Virus record (IMG/VR): IMGVR_UViG_3300024243_000048
Location: 1 to 38,037 of that record
Direction: 5' to 3' (one strand)
DNA from: a virus
Length of the DNA: 38,037 nt
Shown here: positions 1 through 10,635 of the stretch, piece after piece
How positions within the stretch are numbered: position 1 is the stretch's first letter
Layout: the number at the start of each line of letters is the position of its first letter
Translations under genes and position numbers: made by a program
The notes under the pieces: model-generated
Told to the model about the DNA's origin: nothing
The model's input: the letters and a program-made list of their open reading frames with translations, nothing else
Databases searched by the model: none

Positions 1-135
1 TTCAAGCAGCGTAGATTCATCAAGAGTTTCACCCTTTGCAAGAGCCTCTTTTACTTCAAAATCAACTAGAGCTGAATTGCTTTTTCCGCCCTTACCTTCT
101 TTATCAAATTCGCTATTTCTATTTCCTCGTGCCAT
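1..135 (-). CDS. Hypothetical protein, N-terminal part only
   Basis: The first 45 codons of a gene that runs off the left edge of the window. It starts with MARGNRNSEF and is rich in charged and small residues (Lys, Glu, Gly, Ser), with no recognisable domain. It begins 12 bases after the TAG stop of the structural gene at 147-827 and has a GGAG-type ribosome binding site just before its ATG, so it is probably co-transcribed with that gene. No function can be assigned. Confidence 0.6.
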   Translation of the reverse strand, partial: MARGNRNSEFDKEGKGGKSNSALVDFEVKEALAKGETLDESTLLE

Positions 136-146
136 TATCTATTCTC

Positions 147-827
147 CTATACGCCAGGTGTTGTGTAAATTGATCCAGTTGGAGGAACAATTGTTACATT
201 AAGCTCTGCTTGTCCACCTGTCTCATTTGCAATTACTGTAATCGTGCCAACTCTATTTGCAACCTGCAATGCTGTCACATCTTTAGCAATCACTCTAAAT
301 GTTTTACCAACACGGATTGTAGATTTCTGCAATGATGCATCATCCATCCAAGATGGCGATGTTCCAATTGAAGTTTGATCTGCTGCTACTTCTTGAACCT
401 CTAATGTAGCCAAATCTGAATTTGACAGGATGCAAGTGTAGCCTAGTGTGCTATTATCAAAACCAGCAATATAAGATGTTGTTGATGGAGTAACAACAGA
501 CTTTTGATTGAAGTTTAGTGATAATACAGTTGGTGTAACGGCAACAATAGGCATTTTTGAAGTACCTTTTGGAAACGTTACTAATTTTCATTTCATAGAA
601 AGTGTTTCATCAACGGGAGCCTCTAAGACGGGCATTGAAGTAATTTCAGTCCCATAAGAAGTTGAGCCAGAAGGATGATTTGTATTATACATTCGATAAT
701 CAACACCCTCATCGCTTACGGCAAACTTCGTAATCTTAAATTCCGACTCGCCCTTTGAAAGCAATTCTCTTCCCTTTTTGGTTAATACACAATCGATTGT
801 TGTTGTGCTTGAATCTAAAATACCCAT
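147..827 (-). CDS. Virion structural protein, 226 aa, one in-frame TGA (read as Trp)
   Basis: Under the standard code this looks like two ORFs (825-588 and 554-147), but they share a frame and are joined by a single TGA at 588-590 (residue 80). The joined text around it, SMKWKLVTFPKGTSKMP, reads as one smooth segment, and as I recall related phage proteins have Tyr in the equivalent KYKLVT-like segment. The N-terminus (MGILDSSTTTID, then a KKGRE helix) resembles a hypothetical structural protein widespread in T4-like phages. The C-terminal half is beta-rich, Ser/Thr/Val-rich and Ig-like in composition. The start at 827 has AAGGAG upstream and a late-type TATATTTAT element at 862-870. The stop is TAG. 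The exact virion role is unknown. Confidence 0.75.
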
Positions 828-861
828 TATAAATCTCCTTTGTGTGTTTCTACATATAATA

Positions 862-870
862 ATAAATATA
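862..870 (-). promoter_or_regulatory. Late-type promoter element TATATTTAT
   Basis: Nine-base element read on the minus strand, 35 bases upstream of the start at 827, in an AT-only stretch between two structural genes. The identical nine bases occur at 11314, 15038, 16237, 30985 and 36480, each in a gap upstream of a minus-strand unit. Likely a -10-like element of the phage late sigma factor encoded at 11392-12147 (inference). Confidence 0.5.
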
Positions 871-885
871 TATTTTTTACAAAAA

Positions 886-3800
886 TTATTTGACTCTAAT
901 GATTGCACCCGAACTTTGGCTAACTTGTACCACAGCTCCATCATAATTGGTGGCATCTGTGTTCTGAGTGCCTTTATATGTTGCATTTGACAATAATTCA
1001 AATACAGTTAAATATTGAGAGCTAGATACGGTGCTATCTGCCGATGAATAGAAACTATTTGATCCTAGTTGCGATCCAGTTACCTCATAAATTACCGAGG
1101 CAGACATCATAGATCTGTCAGATCCCGTAATTGGGAATGTTGTTGTAATATCAATGCTCTGTGATGTATTGTTTGCAATTGATTCAGATAATATTGTGAC
1201 AGTCGTGACATCAAATGAACTTGAATTATGATTTGTTGCAACAGAACTCTTTTCCCATCTATATTTTGTTCTTTCTAGAATAGGCTGCTCTATTAAAATT
1301 CCACTTCACAATTTTGCTCTCATTGGAACTACCGTCTCTACAATTTTCATAATGCTTTGATCAAAATTTCTAATAAATCTCATATAAGCATAGAAATCAT
1401 AATTATTAGGTAGCTTCTTAAAATAAAACTCACGTCACGATTCTAGATCTAGATATTTTTCATTATACATATCAGATGGATCTCCAATGGCATCGTTAAA
1501 GTCATACATGGCAAAATCGCTTATGATATCTTCATTGATTGCCTTGACTGGTGAGAAAATAATATCAATCACATTTGTATTTTCAGTCTGAGATTCAGAT
1601 GTGTGCCCAATATTGATTTGATTTGACGAATATTTGCTAGTCATAAAATAGTTCAAATTAGTTTTTGTAGATTTTGTGAAATTGCTATATTGATTTCCAG
1701 TAAATCCATTTAGTGTCACATCAATAACTGGTGGATATGAATAGTCATTGGCTGTCGATCCGGTCACATTATCATTTAGTTTGTAGTGTGCTACAAGATT
1801 GTCATCAATGTCAAAAGGATTTATCATTGCTACAGATCTAAAATCATAAGCATGCTGAGTTAATGCAGGTTCGCTTAATGATGAGCTCCACAATCTTACC
1901 TCTTGCATTGCACCAGAGTATGCTCCAACAGATCCGGTAGCACCAAAGAATAAAACATTACCAGCATAAACACCGGCATCCAAATAAGATTGAGATACGG
2001 CACTAAGTGTTGCCGAGCCAGAAAGATCGTAGAACATTTGATCCTCTTTAAAGTATTTTGTCTTAAGAGTTAATTCAGAGCCAGATCTTCTAAGAATAAT
2101 ATTGAACCAATCACCATTGAAGTATGGCACAGCATCTGATCCACTAGCATTTCAAATTGTAGGCGATCCAGAGATGTTACAAACTATAGATCCATAGTCA
2201 TCAGCATCTCCATTGTCTTCAAGTGTTACATTAAATCCAGTATTTCCAAATAGCGGTAGGTCGCCAGAGGATGTTGTTGCATATCTCATTTCAATTGTAA
2301 AGTCAGATCCAGATAGCTGGCTATAGTTTGCATTTTGAACCTCAATGCTTTCACCACCCCAGAAATTTAATGCATAAGTGTTGACATCTTCATCAACATA
2401 ATCTGATCCAGAAGTTTTGCTTCCTCCAAATTCTCTAATTGTGAGTATTGATCTAGGAATTCCATAGATGTTTAAAATGGCATCAATTGATCTTCTTGTT
2501 CCACGAATTTTATTCAAGTATGGCATTGAAGAGAATAAGCGAATCCATTTTTCTCGTGTGACATCTCGTAAAGCTGCCGATCCAGATGCTTGATTAGAAC
2601 CATGAAGATATGATGAAGCTCTTACATCGTCATATCCAGAGAATAATTCTATATTAAATACTGAAGAGTATAGATGTAGAATTTCATCTGGAACTGAATT
2701 AATCTTGTCATAGTCAAATGTGAACAAGTATTGGAACTGCTCTATGTATGATTTAATATAATCAAAGAAATCCCCTCATGATCCTAATAGAGATCTTAAG
2801 TATCTCTCCGAATCTTCTAGAGCAATAACTTCTGGAATATTTTTAATCAACGAATACTTGTTGTTTTTATCAAATACAGATCCAGATAGCTCTTGTATTC
2901 CGTACCATGTTTGAACCTGTGATGATGAGTATGAATAGTTTATAGATGAAGTACCGGATGAAAATTTTGGTCAAGCATAGCTACCTGATTTTTCATACAT
3001 ATATCTTTCATACTGAGTAAAATCATTCTTGATTTCAGTGATTTTATCCGAATAGCTTTGACTTGTCACAAGTGCATCAGAAGATGTAGGAAATGTCTGG
3101 ATGATTTCATTGTATGCCTCAATATCTCTAATCTTTGTGTAGGCATTGACGAACTTATCTTGTGCCAGACCAAAGTATGTATGATTTTGGAAAGCCTCAT
3201 AGTCGATGTTTAGGTTTTTAACACCAGATACTTTTGATGATGATATGTTTTGTTCAAACGAACCACTGTCATTGAGCACTAGCTCTTCATAGTTGAACCA
3301 ATTTGTATTTCCTGTACTATCATTTCTAGTAGATCTGTCGGTTAATTCAATTGTTGCTCCCTGTCCATGTTCTTCAAAATAGACATATACATTTTGATAT
3401 GATACTGAAACATATTGCTCTGTATAGATGTGAGAATTATTGATTGGAACTTCGGTCGGTCCTTTATAAGGATTTTCTAATTTAACAATCATCGTAGCAT
3501 ATTGCATGATGTTATTAAGATCTACCTGATACTGTGCCAAGCTTGTTTGTAGATTTTCTATAGATGATACAAATTCTAAAACAATATCAGCAGGCATGTT
3601 GGCCGCTCCACTTACTTGGGCCTGCTTAGAGCTAATTAATTCTTCAGTATTAGAAATATTTTCCTCAATAGGTCCTTGCATTTCAATAACTTTAGAATAG
3701 TCAGGTGTTACATTGATGATTCTAAAGTGTTCGCCATTAGCAGTGACAAACTTGTCAAATGATGCTAAAAAACTATCTGGAAAATTAAGCCAATAGTCTC

Positions 3801-4149
3801 ACTGAGTATCTTCCTCGACCGATAGACCGACACGCATTTCCGTCTTTGATGGTGAGACGTCTTTAATGAAAATATTACTATTGATCTCTTTTTCAAATGA
3901 AATTTTAATATCATAGTTATCAGTAGGCAGCTCAACGCTTAGATATCTAGACATGTGCAGATTTAGATTAATATCTAGTCCAGTACCCCCAGTAGAATAG
4001 ATATATTCATCAGGCTGCAAGATTCTCGAAGATACAAACGTTCCATCTAGCTTAAATACTGTAATATATACTTCTGCAGTTCCTCCTGTTGAAGCATCTT
4101 CTACGTCAGGAACAACTCCATATGTATTTTCAGTGTTTGGATTTATCAT
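886..4149 (-). CDS. Giant tail/baseplate protein with LamG-like domain, 1087 aa, six in-frame TGAs
   Basis: One continuous frame of 1088 codons from ATG 4149 to TAA 886, interrupted only by TGAs at 3799, 2971, 2776, 2152, 1435 and 1306 (residues 117, 393, 458, 666, 905, 948). Read as Trp they give natural contexts: EEDTQWDYWLNFPDSF, GSYAWPKF, LLGSWGDFFDYIK, PTIWNASG, LESWREFYF and RAKLWSGILIE. TGG is used as well. Residues about 600-770 look like a concanavalin/LamG fold (NGDWFNIILRR, MQEVRLWSSSLS, LVAHYKLND). The C-terminal part (MRAKLWSG, LERTKYRWEKSS) resembles the end of large T4-like phage tail proteins. The stop of the next gene upstream overlaps closely (TAA, two bases, ATG). Under the standard code no intact protein could be made. 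Probably a baseplate or tail-fibre connector; the exact role is inferred. Confidence 0.82.
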
Positions 4150-4151
4150 AA

Positions 4152-5471
4152 TTAAAAGGGTCCTTCTATGCTAACAAGACTTGGCTTCTTCGTGCCAGCA
4201 ATGATTAGTTGATCTGCAGCTATGTTAATTTTCATGTCACCAGTTAGAACAACTAGATTAGATCTTTCACTATAATCTCTAATTGATCCATTTTGTATTT
4301 TATCAAAGCGAACATCTAGTACGCTTGCAATGCTTAATGAATTATTCTCACTTAGGTCGTCAACAAATCTATCTTCAGCAGCCTCTATTGATGGAACACC
4401 AATATAGCTTCTAAATGCTATAATGTAATATGAATCTAATCCGTTTTTAATTGATCGGCTTTGTGCAGAATTTAGTTCAATGACTTGATGTTGAGGCTCT
4501 ATAGATCTTTCATCTGTCGTATATGAGTTTCTCAACCGACCAATATCGGAAGTATTATCGCTCACGTTAATTCCACCAAAAATAAGCTGAGGATAGACTC
4601 AATATAGATCTCCTAAGATAGGACCTTCTTCGCTATATCCTGTTGGTCCCAGTGGAGCATCAAAGTCTCACACGCTTAAGAAATCTCATCTAATTCCATA
4701 GAATAGATCTATGCTCTTTGAATAAGCTTGAGTATTGACAGTGTCTTCTACGCGAATAACAATGCCACCTATGTCAAATCCAAATGTAACATGATTTCAC
4801 TCATTTAGCTGTACAAGTTGATTAGCATCAGAAGTAACAGACATAATTTCAGTTTTCTGATCGTCTCTATCCCATATCCATGCATTAAATCTATATCTCA
4901 TATTTGATAACAATTCAAGATCTCATCCCATATACCCTGGAGTATGTAAAACTTTATGCCTAACAATGCTCAATGTGCTATTTGGTCTCAGCGTTGGCAT
5001 TCAGTGGAGTGTAAAAATATTCTGATCTAAATTATATGAGCCAACGGTTTTGTATATGTTTGGGAATCTGATCTTGTGGGGAGAAGAAGTTCCAGCAAAC
5101 GGTTGCTTACCTGTGATCATACATATCTGATCTGTATCGATGAATAATCCCTTATTCTTAACAAGTCTTTCATTTTCTACAATTGTGTCAATTTCTAATC
5201 TCACTCGTGTAGAAAAGTCTACTAATTCTTCATTTGACATTTCGCCAAAATCTGCCTCAAACTCGGCATATAGATCTGCTATAATTTCATCATGAGCTCT
5301 ACCACCTGTACCACTGTTTGGTAATATGGGATCTTTTGATACTAGTTCACTAATATCAAGTTTGGCTTTTTTGATAATTGATTTTTTGAGCGCTTCACTA
5401 TCTAAGGCCTGAGTCTGAGCTCTAACTGTCTGAGTATTTACAGTCGATCTATTAATAAGGATTTTATTCAT
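4152..5471 (-). CDS. Tail/baseplate protein with LamG-like domain, 439 aa, six in-frame TGAs
   Basis: A single 440-codon frame from ATG 5471 to TAA 4152, with TGAs at 5001, 4923, 4797, 4686, 4668 and 4599 (residues 157, 183, 225, 262, 268, 291). The most telling is residue 225, LNEWNHVTFGFD: this is the W-x-H-V motif of LamG/concanavalin-like domains (commonly GEWHHVA), where Trp is the family residue. IRWDFLSVW and GDLYWVYPQ also read well. The N-terminal ~150 residues are helical and charged, the middle is the LamG-like beta domain, and the C-terminus is beta-rich. It is two bases from its downstream neighbour and two bases after its upstream one, so translation is coupled. Function is probably receptor-distal baseplate or fibre structure; no T4 gene equivalence is claimed. 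Confidence 0.82.
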
Positions 5472-5473
5472 AA

Positions 5474-6484
5474 TTACTCCGTGGTTCTAAATGAGTGAAC
5501 ATGGTAGAATTTTTTAACATTTGATGCAAGCGAATGTTGTAATTTTAAACTATATGCTCGATTAGGCTGTAATACATCCATGTCAATATTAAAATAATTT
5601 TTTGAACTATCATAGCTGCAACTTGTGTATGCACTAAATGGAATTACAGTCTCTTTTGTAGCAGTGTCTATAATTGTATAAGCCAGATTTGTCAAAGGAA
5701 TTGATGATAGCGATCCTACACTTGTATCAAATGTCAGTGTTGGATCTTGTAATCTTGTATGAAGCTCGCAATATACTTGCTCTTGTATTGAATATACTTC
5801 TTGTTTATTTTTTAATGTAACTACATACTCAACAGATGCCGATGAATCTGCTACCGAGCCAGTCGTTGCTACATCATTCCATTTGGCATAAATTACTGGG
5901 TCGTATATTGTGAACGAATCCTTTGAATAGAAATATTTTGGATCTTGATTCTGAACCGTAGATTCGTCTCGTAGCCTGATCAAAAATCCATAATTGTCAT
6001 ATTCAGAATTGATTGATTGGCTAATAATTGTTGTAACATCTAGGCTTAAGTCTCCTGATGAGGTTGGAAAATATTGTGAAGCCGTGGGCGATGCCAAATA
6101 ATCTGATCCTGTTGTCACTCATGCTGCTGTTGATGATGAAATCCATGATACAGAACCTGATGCATTATTATCTGATACAGAACCAGTTCCCTCTTGTCAA
6201 GAGGATGACAGTATGTACGCATCAATATAGAATGCATCTTGTAACATTGTCGAACCTTGATTTGAATGTACTAATAGTTCGAAATTGCTTCCTGAGTTAA
6301 TTGATCCGGCAGCAAAAGATGCTGAAATCACACTAATGTCAAATGAAATTAAAGAACGCTTAGGATATACAGCACTACTGCTAATAATCCTGCCTACCTC
6401 AAGTAGCTCATCCTTCCCGAAATTATTTTCGCCCAACTTTTTGTCAATAAAAGAGTCTTTATTGGCTGTGAATTTTTTATACAT
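5474..6484 (-). CDS. Tail protein with DNRLRE-like domain, 336 aa, two in-frame TGAs
   Basis: A continuous frame from ATG 6484 (GGGAGAAAATTA before it) to TAA 5474, crossing TGAs at 6197 (residue 96) and 6119 (residue 122). The N-terminal ~150 residues match the feel of DNRLRE/CBM96-type beta-sandwiches, seen in fibre and surface proteins: KRSLISFDIS strand, then SSSWQEGTGS and GSVSWISS. In that family the motif W-x-E-G-T-G is conserved, and the Trp here is the TGA codon, while the second motif Trp is TGG. The remainder is beta-rich and Ser/Thr-rich. It sits between the gp6-like wedge protein and the LamG protein in the structural operon. Role: probably a fibre or baseplate accessory protein. 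Confidence 0.78.
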
Positions 6485-6498
6485 TAATTTTCTCCCGT

Positions 6499-8400
6499 TT
6501 AGCTTGCACTACCGATGATATCTTGATTTGGGTATTTTAATTCAAAAATACTTACATCTCTAATCGGATATATAATGCCTTTTTGTGTCATTGCTGGAAA
6601 ATCTACTGATTTTGATGAATGTGTTCCTCCGCTAACATTAATAATATCAACATTTGGCACCGATTGAACACCGGCTACATCATTCAACACTTGATATACT
6701 TTAGAGTATACGATTGGCTGATTGAAGCTTCAATTGTCAATGTTAAAAAATGTCTTTAGTGCGTCTACACAATTGATCAAAATGGCTCGCTTATTCTCAT
6801 GAGGATCAACGATGATCTCAAATAAGACTTTAAAGTTTACAATAGTCCCATCAACAATATTAACAGTATCTGTAAGAAGCCTGTATTGTGATAGATATGT
6901 CTTCAAGTTCTTTTTGAGAGCATATGAACATGCTTGAAGATTCTTATTCGAATCATAACTCAATGAAAATAAATTGATTGCCAGTGGATTTGCATGGCTT
7001 GGAACAATTCCTAGTGCAGGATTAATATCATCCGATCCCACAGATCTTGTTAGGTCATCCTTTTCCACATATACTTTTGCAATCGATCCAAACTTGGCCG
7101 GTAGTAAATATGATCTTACAATATAATCCTCTTTGATTACACATCTCTTCTGAGCATTGAGGTTTGCCTTGGCATTAAATGCAATACTATTGATGTCTTC
7201 CTCGGTTCTGCCACCTGTTGATTTTCCTGGGTTTGATGCTCTAATCGAATTTTTTACATCTGAGAGAGCAAGACTGTCCAGTGTTGATTCGGTTACTGAA
7301 AATGTTCATGTAGCATTTCCAACTTCTGTAATAGCTTTTGCCGGGACATTCGTAGCTAGACCTCCGCCGTCTCTATAGCTTATTGTTAAAACTGTATTTG
7401 CTGGAGCTTCACCGAATGTAGTCGTCTTTAAGAAATTTTCAGGATCGATTGCATAGTCATATTTATTATCAACGTTTGCAAATGGAGTACCAACATTATT
7501 TGGATTTGGGATAATCTCTTCATCATTAGACGTAAGAACTCCAGATCCAAATAGAACATATGTGAGGTTATTTTCATCAACCTCTGTTTCAAATCTCTTA
7601 GGAACTTTTTTCAATTTCAATAAATATGGAACTGAACCGCTATACGCACTCAATTCTGGATCATTGGCTGATGTATTTTGTTGCTCAACGAATACTGTAT
7701 CCTGTGCCAATGAGTCGACCTGATACCATTTATTACCTTCTGAATCTGTAATTGAGATAACTTCAGAAACTGTTTTTGAAGGTAGCTGTATTTTTAAATA
7801 TTTTTGTGGTGATGTGACAGTCTGGGTCATAGTTTTTGTTTCGCCAGACAATACACGAACTGTTTTTCTAATTAAAAAATGAGTAGGAATGTCAGAGCCA
7901 TCAACGGCAAATATAACTACCTCTACATTGTTGCTATCAAGCTCAGTATCAATTATTGCAAAATTAATATCCTCTTGAGTTTCAAATATGTGGGCCGGAC
8001 TCTTTGTTGAAATTTGCAGACCTGCACTAATTACTGGACAGTATCTGAGATCAGGAGTCTTTGCTCCAGTCGATCCAGTTGCAGGAACAACGATAAACAC
8101 ATCTTCATCTGTAATAGAACTTATGGCAGCTGTACTTTTATATCCAAATAGCTTAGCTCGTGCCAATACATTCTTCCGTTGCTTAGGATCAAATAGCTCA
8201 TTAAACATGCTATCTTGATAGAACGATAGAACATCTCCAACGTATGCAGGTATTTCCATAAGCATTTCACCTGGAGATGAATCTGTGAAGTCTTTGTATG
8301 TGTTCCCAAAGTACGACTTAATGAATGTATAAATGTTTTCCCGTAAACCAGAGAAATCTCTTCCAATATAATTTACATTTTTCTTTACTGGCGTTGCCAT
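6499..8400 (-). CDS. Baseplate wedge protein, gp6/baseplate J-like, 633 aa, two in-frame TGAs
   Basis: Continuous from ATG 8400 to TAG 6499 across TGAs at 7306 (residue 365, VGNATWTFSV) and 6730 (residue 557, NIDNWSFNQPI). N-terminal features NYIGRDFSGLRENIYTFIKS and SSPGEMLMEIPAYVGD are typical of T4 gp6-type wedge proteins. The middle holds the baseplate J core (NPGKSTGGRTEEDINS, QKRCVIKEDYIVRS, PAKFGSIAKVYVEKDD). The C-terminal FNQPIVYSKVYQVLNDVAGV is the usual J-protein end. T4 gp6 is of similar length. It assembles with gp25 and gp53 in the wedge; the gp25-like gene lies directly upstream. Confident family call; the late-only TGA codons are the odd feature. Confidence 0.88.
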
Positions 8401-8410
8401 TAATATTCTC

Positions 8411-8845
8411 CTATGATGTTAATACCACAATCTCTTCTGCGGTAACATCTATATTATCTTTAAGGTGAAATTTTATCTGAACACCTAGTATTTGAAGCTC
8501 TTTTTCGCTTGCAGATTGATCAAGAGCTATAGAATCTAGAGTTACCTCTGGTATTCATATCTCAACAGCTGTTGCAATATTGTCTTTAATTCTTTGTTCG
8601 TCTTCATCATCAACTTGTTCAAATATAAACTCTTTTAATCGTACGCCAAATGTAGGCTTCATTGGTCTCTCACCCACATTTGTTCTTAATAGTATTCGAA
8701 TGTTTGCTCTAATTCTATCAAGCGAAGTTGTAGTAGCTCCAAACGGTGCACCAGTCAATCCAAATGGATAGTCAAGCCCAATGTTTTCTTCAGTAATTAA
8801 TACTGTTTCAGAATCTGATCCTGTATAGTTATATAAAACTGGCAT
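8411..8845 (-). CDS. Baseplate wedge subunit, gp25-like (GPW_gp25 family), 144 aa, one in-frame TGA
   Basis: Frame from ATG 8845 to TAG 8411 with one TGA at 8555 (residue 97). The segment DYPFGLTGAPFG, RANIRILLRTNVGERPMKP and FGVRLKEFIFEQ is the gp25/lysozyme-like wedge family. The family next has a helix ending in a conserved Trp-Pro type motif (Ai..W.PRv); here it is AVEIWIPEV, with Trp being the TGA codon. T4 gp25 is 132 aa, close to this length only if the TGA is read; stopping at TGA would give a 96-aa truncated protein. It follows its upstream neighbour with TAA directly abutting the ATG. In T4 gp25 joins gp6 and gp53 in the wedge core. Confidence 0.9.
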
Positions 8846-9091
8846 TTAGCTTATCATTCCTGTCCCTGTTACGGTTGTTGCAACTGGAGCCACAGTTACT
8901 TGTGCTGCCGGAGATCCTGCTGTAGGTATTCCGGGAGGTGCAATTCCAGCTCCATTCACTGTCACCAGAGCAGATTTTATATATGCATCAATGATATCTG
9001 CGAGTTCTGATGCAGCATCTTCTGGTGACTTGTTATTACTCTTAAAATACGCAGTCAGTTGCTGAACTAACTGAGGTTTTATTAGTGGCAT
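8846..9091 (-). CDS. Small structural-operon protein, 81 aa
   Basis: Starts at ATG 9091 one base after the TAG of the gene upstream and ends with TAA directly before the gp25-like start. The N-terminal half is helical (KPQLVQQLTAYFKSNNKS, then ELADIIDAYIKSALV). The C-terminal half is low-complexity, rich in Gly, Pro, Ala, Thr and Val (PPGIPTAGSPAAQ). No known domain. Its location between spike and wedge genes suggests a baseplate accessory or chaperone-like role, by context only. Confidence 0.7.
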   Translation of the reverse strand: MPLIKPQLVQQLTAYFKSNNKSPEDAASELADIIDAYIKSALVTVNGAGIAPPGIPTAGSPAAQVTVAPVATTVTGTGMIS

Positions 9092-9092
9092 C

Positions 9093-9581
9093 CTATATGA
9101 TACCCTTTTGCATCATAGCTGTTGCTCTAGATGCCTTCTCAGTTTTTGCTGTTCCTGCCATTATTCGAGAATAGTCTGACCCATATAGCTTGTTGTGCAA
9201 TTCTACAACTGCTGGATTATTTACATCAATCTTCTGACTTAAATCATCAACTGCAGTTTCCTGCCCGAAGTCTGTCATATCCATGGGAATATTTACACCG
9301 CCAACATTCAGCGAGACTGGTGCATTAGTTGTTTCAGGTTCTTCTTGAACGAACTGATTTGCAATCTCATTGATACTAGCAGCCGGCATGGTTTTTACCG
9401 GGCGAATTGATTCTGCGACAGGTTGTGCATTAATAAGCGATAAAGCATACTTTACCTCTTTACGTACCTGACGACGAATCATTTCCTGCACAGCTTGTGA
9501 TTTGAGCAATTTAGTCATGTCTTTCTTCCATACTGGTCGAAGCATTCCTAACATTTTCTGTGCTAATTGTTTAATATCCAT
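9093..9581 (-). CDS. Hypothetical structural-operon protein, 162 aa
   Basis: Begins at ATG 9581 with an AGGAGTG ribosome binding site. The N-terminal ~65 residues are a basic amphipathic helix (KQLAQKMLGMLRPVWKKD, then RRQVRKEVKYALSLI). The middle is acidic, Pro- and Thr-rich and probably flexible, and the C-terminal end is helical. It contains one Trp, encoded TGG, and no TGA. It lies between the spike gene and the small gene at 8846. No recognisable family; possibly a virion linker or assembly factor. Confidence 0.68.
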   Translation of the reverse strand: MDIKQLAQKMLGMLRPVWKKDMTKLLKSQAVQEMIRRQVRKEVKYALSLINAQPVAESIRPVKTMPAASINEIANQFVQEEPETTNAPVSLNVGGVNIPMDMTDFGQETAVDDLSQKIDVNNPAVVELHNKLYGSDYSRIMAGTAKTEKASRATAMMQKGII

Positions 9582-9594
9582 TTTGTCACTCCTG

Positions 9595-10635
9595 TTAGTT
9601 TGTTTTATTTACAGCACTTAGTGTGCCTGCAATCTTTGCTTTTATCTTTGTAAATATGGCTGCATTAATTGGAGGAGTAGAAGGTCCTGTTGCAGTTCCA
9701 ACTGTCATCTTTAAGATGGCATCTACTAGCTCATTCATTAAAGCATCATACTTATTACCGAGAACAAGTGCCTCACTTGCCCCAGTACCTAAATAAATCT
9801 CTGGACTATTTATCGTTGTTTTTGTTTGTGTGTCGATATTAATATCTTGAGCCGCCGCAATTCCTATAGTAGCAGCTGATGATAAGAATATTGATCCTGC
9901 ATCAGATGAAATTCGTATCTTATCTGATTTTAAATTTATTGCACTCCCTAGATCTTCACTTGGTTTATTTGAAGAGAATCCATCTGGAAATGTCTGAGAT
10001 GAGTCAACATCTGCTTCACCAAATACTGATATTCCATGGGTATTTATATCATATTCTGCTCCTTGTCTATTTATATAGATCGAAGTGACAGAATTTCCGA
10101 TTTCATCATATGAGAATATTAGAGTGTTATTGTGAAACCCTTTTATGATATTGTCTCCCTCTTTTTCAATAATCGGTATGATCTCTGAATCTGGTCCTAC
10201 AAATGTTGTCTCTGAAGGTTCTTCAATCGGGCCTCCTGCTGCCATAGTATCTTCATAGCTATCAGCCGAATCATCAACAACTGTTTGTGTTTCAACTGGT
10301 GATAGAAAGTCAGAAATTATATCAAGATTGTCCGTGTCTGAATAGTTAATAATTCCAGTATAGAAGAACTTGCTCTGGACAGCTTCTATTTGTATATATG
10401 ATCCAACAACTGGCTTGCTAAATGAATTGGGATCTTTTGGTGTTGCCACCTCAGACTCTGTGGATTGATTGTCTAAACCAGGGATATTAAACTCAATCTG
10501 TCCTACAACGTTCGATTCAGGTATTGAAACAACCTTTGCAACGAACATGACATTTTTTTCGCTATTTATACTCCGATCTATACTCCCAAATAAATCTGAA
10601 AACGAACCTTGAAACGTAGAATTATTTGATCTCAT
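9595..10635 (-). CDS. Baseplate spike/hub protein with N-terminal OB fold (gp5/gpV-like), 346 aa
   Basis: The start at ATG 10635 (MRSNNSTFQGSFSDLFGS) is chosen because it overlaps the stop of the upstream gene; the frame is open for 16 more codons upstream without a good start. Residues about 25-110 resemble the OB fold of tail spike proteins (VMFVAKVVSIPESNVVGQI, FNIPGLDNQ, PVVGSYIQIEA). The middle is acidic. From about residue 240 the sequence turns into repetitive beta-strands (INLKSDKIRISSDAGSIFLS, INIDTQTKTTINSPEIYLGT), the pattern of a trimeric beta-helix needle. It has no lysozyme insertion, unlike T4 gp5. It should form the membrane-piercing tip at the centre of the baseplate. No TGA codon occurs, and the sequence has no Trp. 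Confidence 0.78.
   Translation of the reverse strand: MRSNNSTFQGSFSDLFGSIDRSINSEKNVMFVAKVVSIPESNVVGQIEFNIPGLDNQSTESEVATPKDPNSFSKPVVGSYIQIEAVQSKFFYTGIINYSDTDNLDIISDFLSPVETQTVVDDSADSYEDTMAAGGPIEEPSETTFVGPDSEIIPIIEKEGDNIIKGFHNNTLIFSYDEIGNSVTSIYINRQGAEYDINTHGISVFGEADVDSSQTFPDGFSSNKPSEDLGSAINLKSDKIRISSDAGSIFLSSAATIGIAAAQDINIDTQTKTTINSPEIYLGTGASEALVLGNKYDALMNELVDAILKMTVGTATGPSTPPINAAIFTKIKAKIAGTLSAVNKTN

Noticed and set aside
886-4149. Sequencing errors or frameshifts
   Set aside because: Interruptions are always in-frame TGA and never TAA or TAG, and no indel is needed.
4152-5471. TGA as Gly (code 25, as in Gracilibacteria)
   Set aside because: Conserved columns (LamG W-x-H-V, gp25 Trp-Pro, nuclease aromatic sites) want Trp, and early genes use TGA nowhere, which would be strange if the host itself used code 25.
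147-8845. Treating the many short ORFs as separate small genes or pseudogenes
   Set aside because: They share frames across each TGA, most have no ribosome binding site at the internal start, and joined products match phage families.
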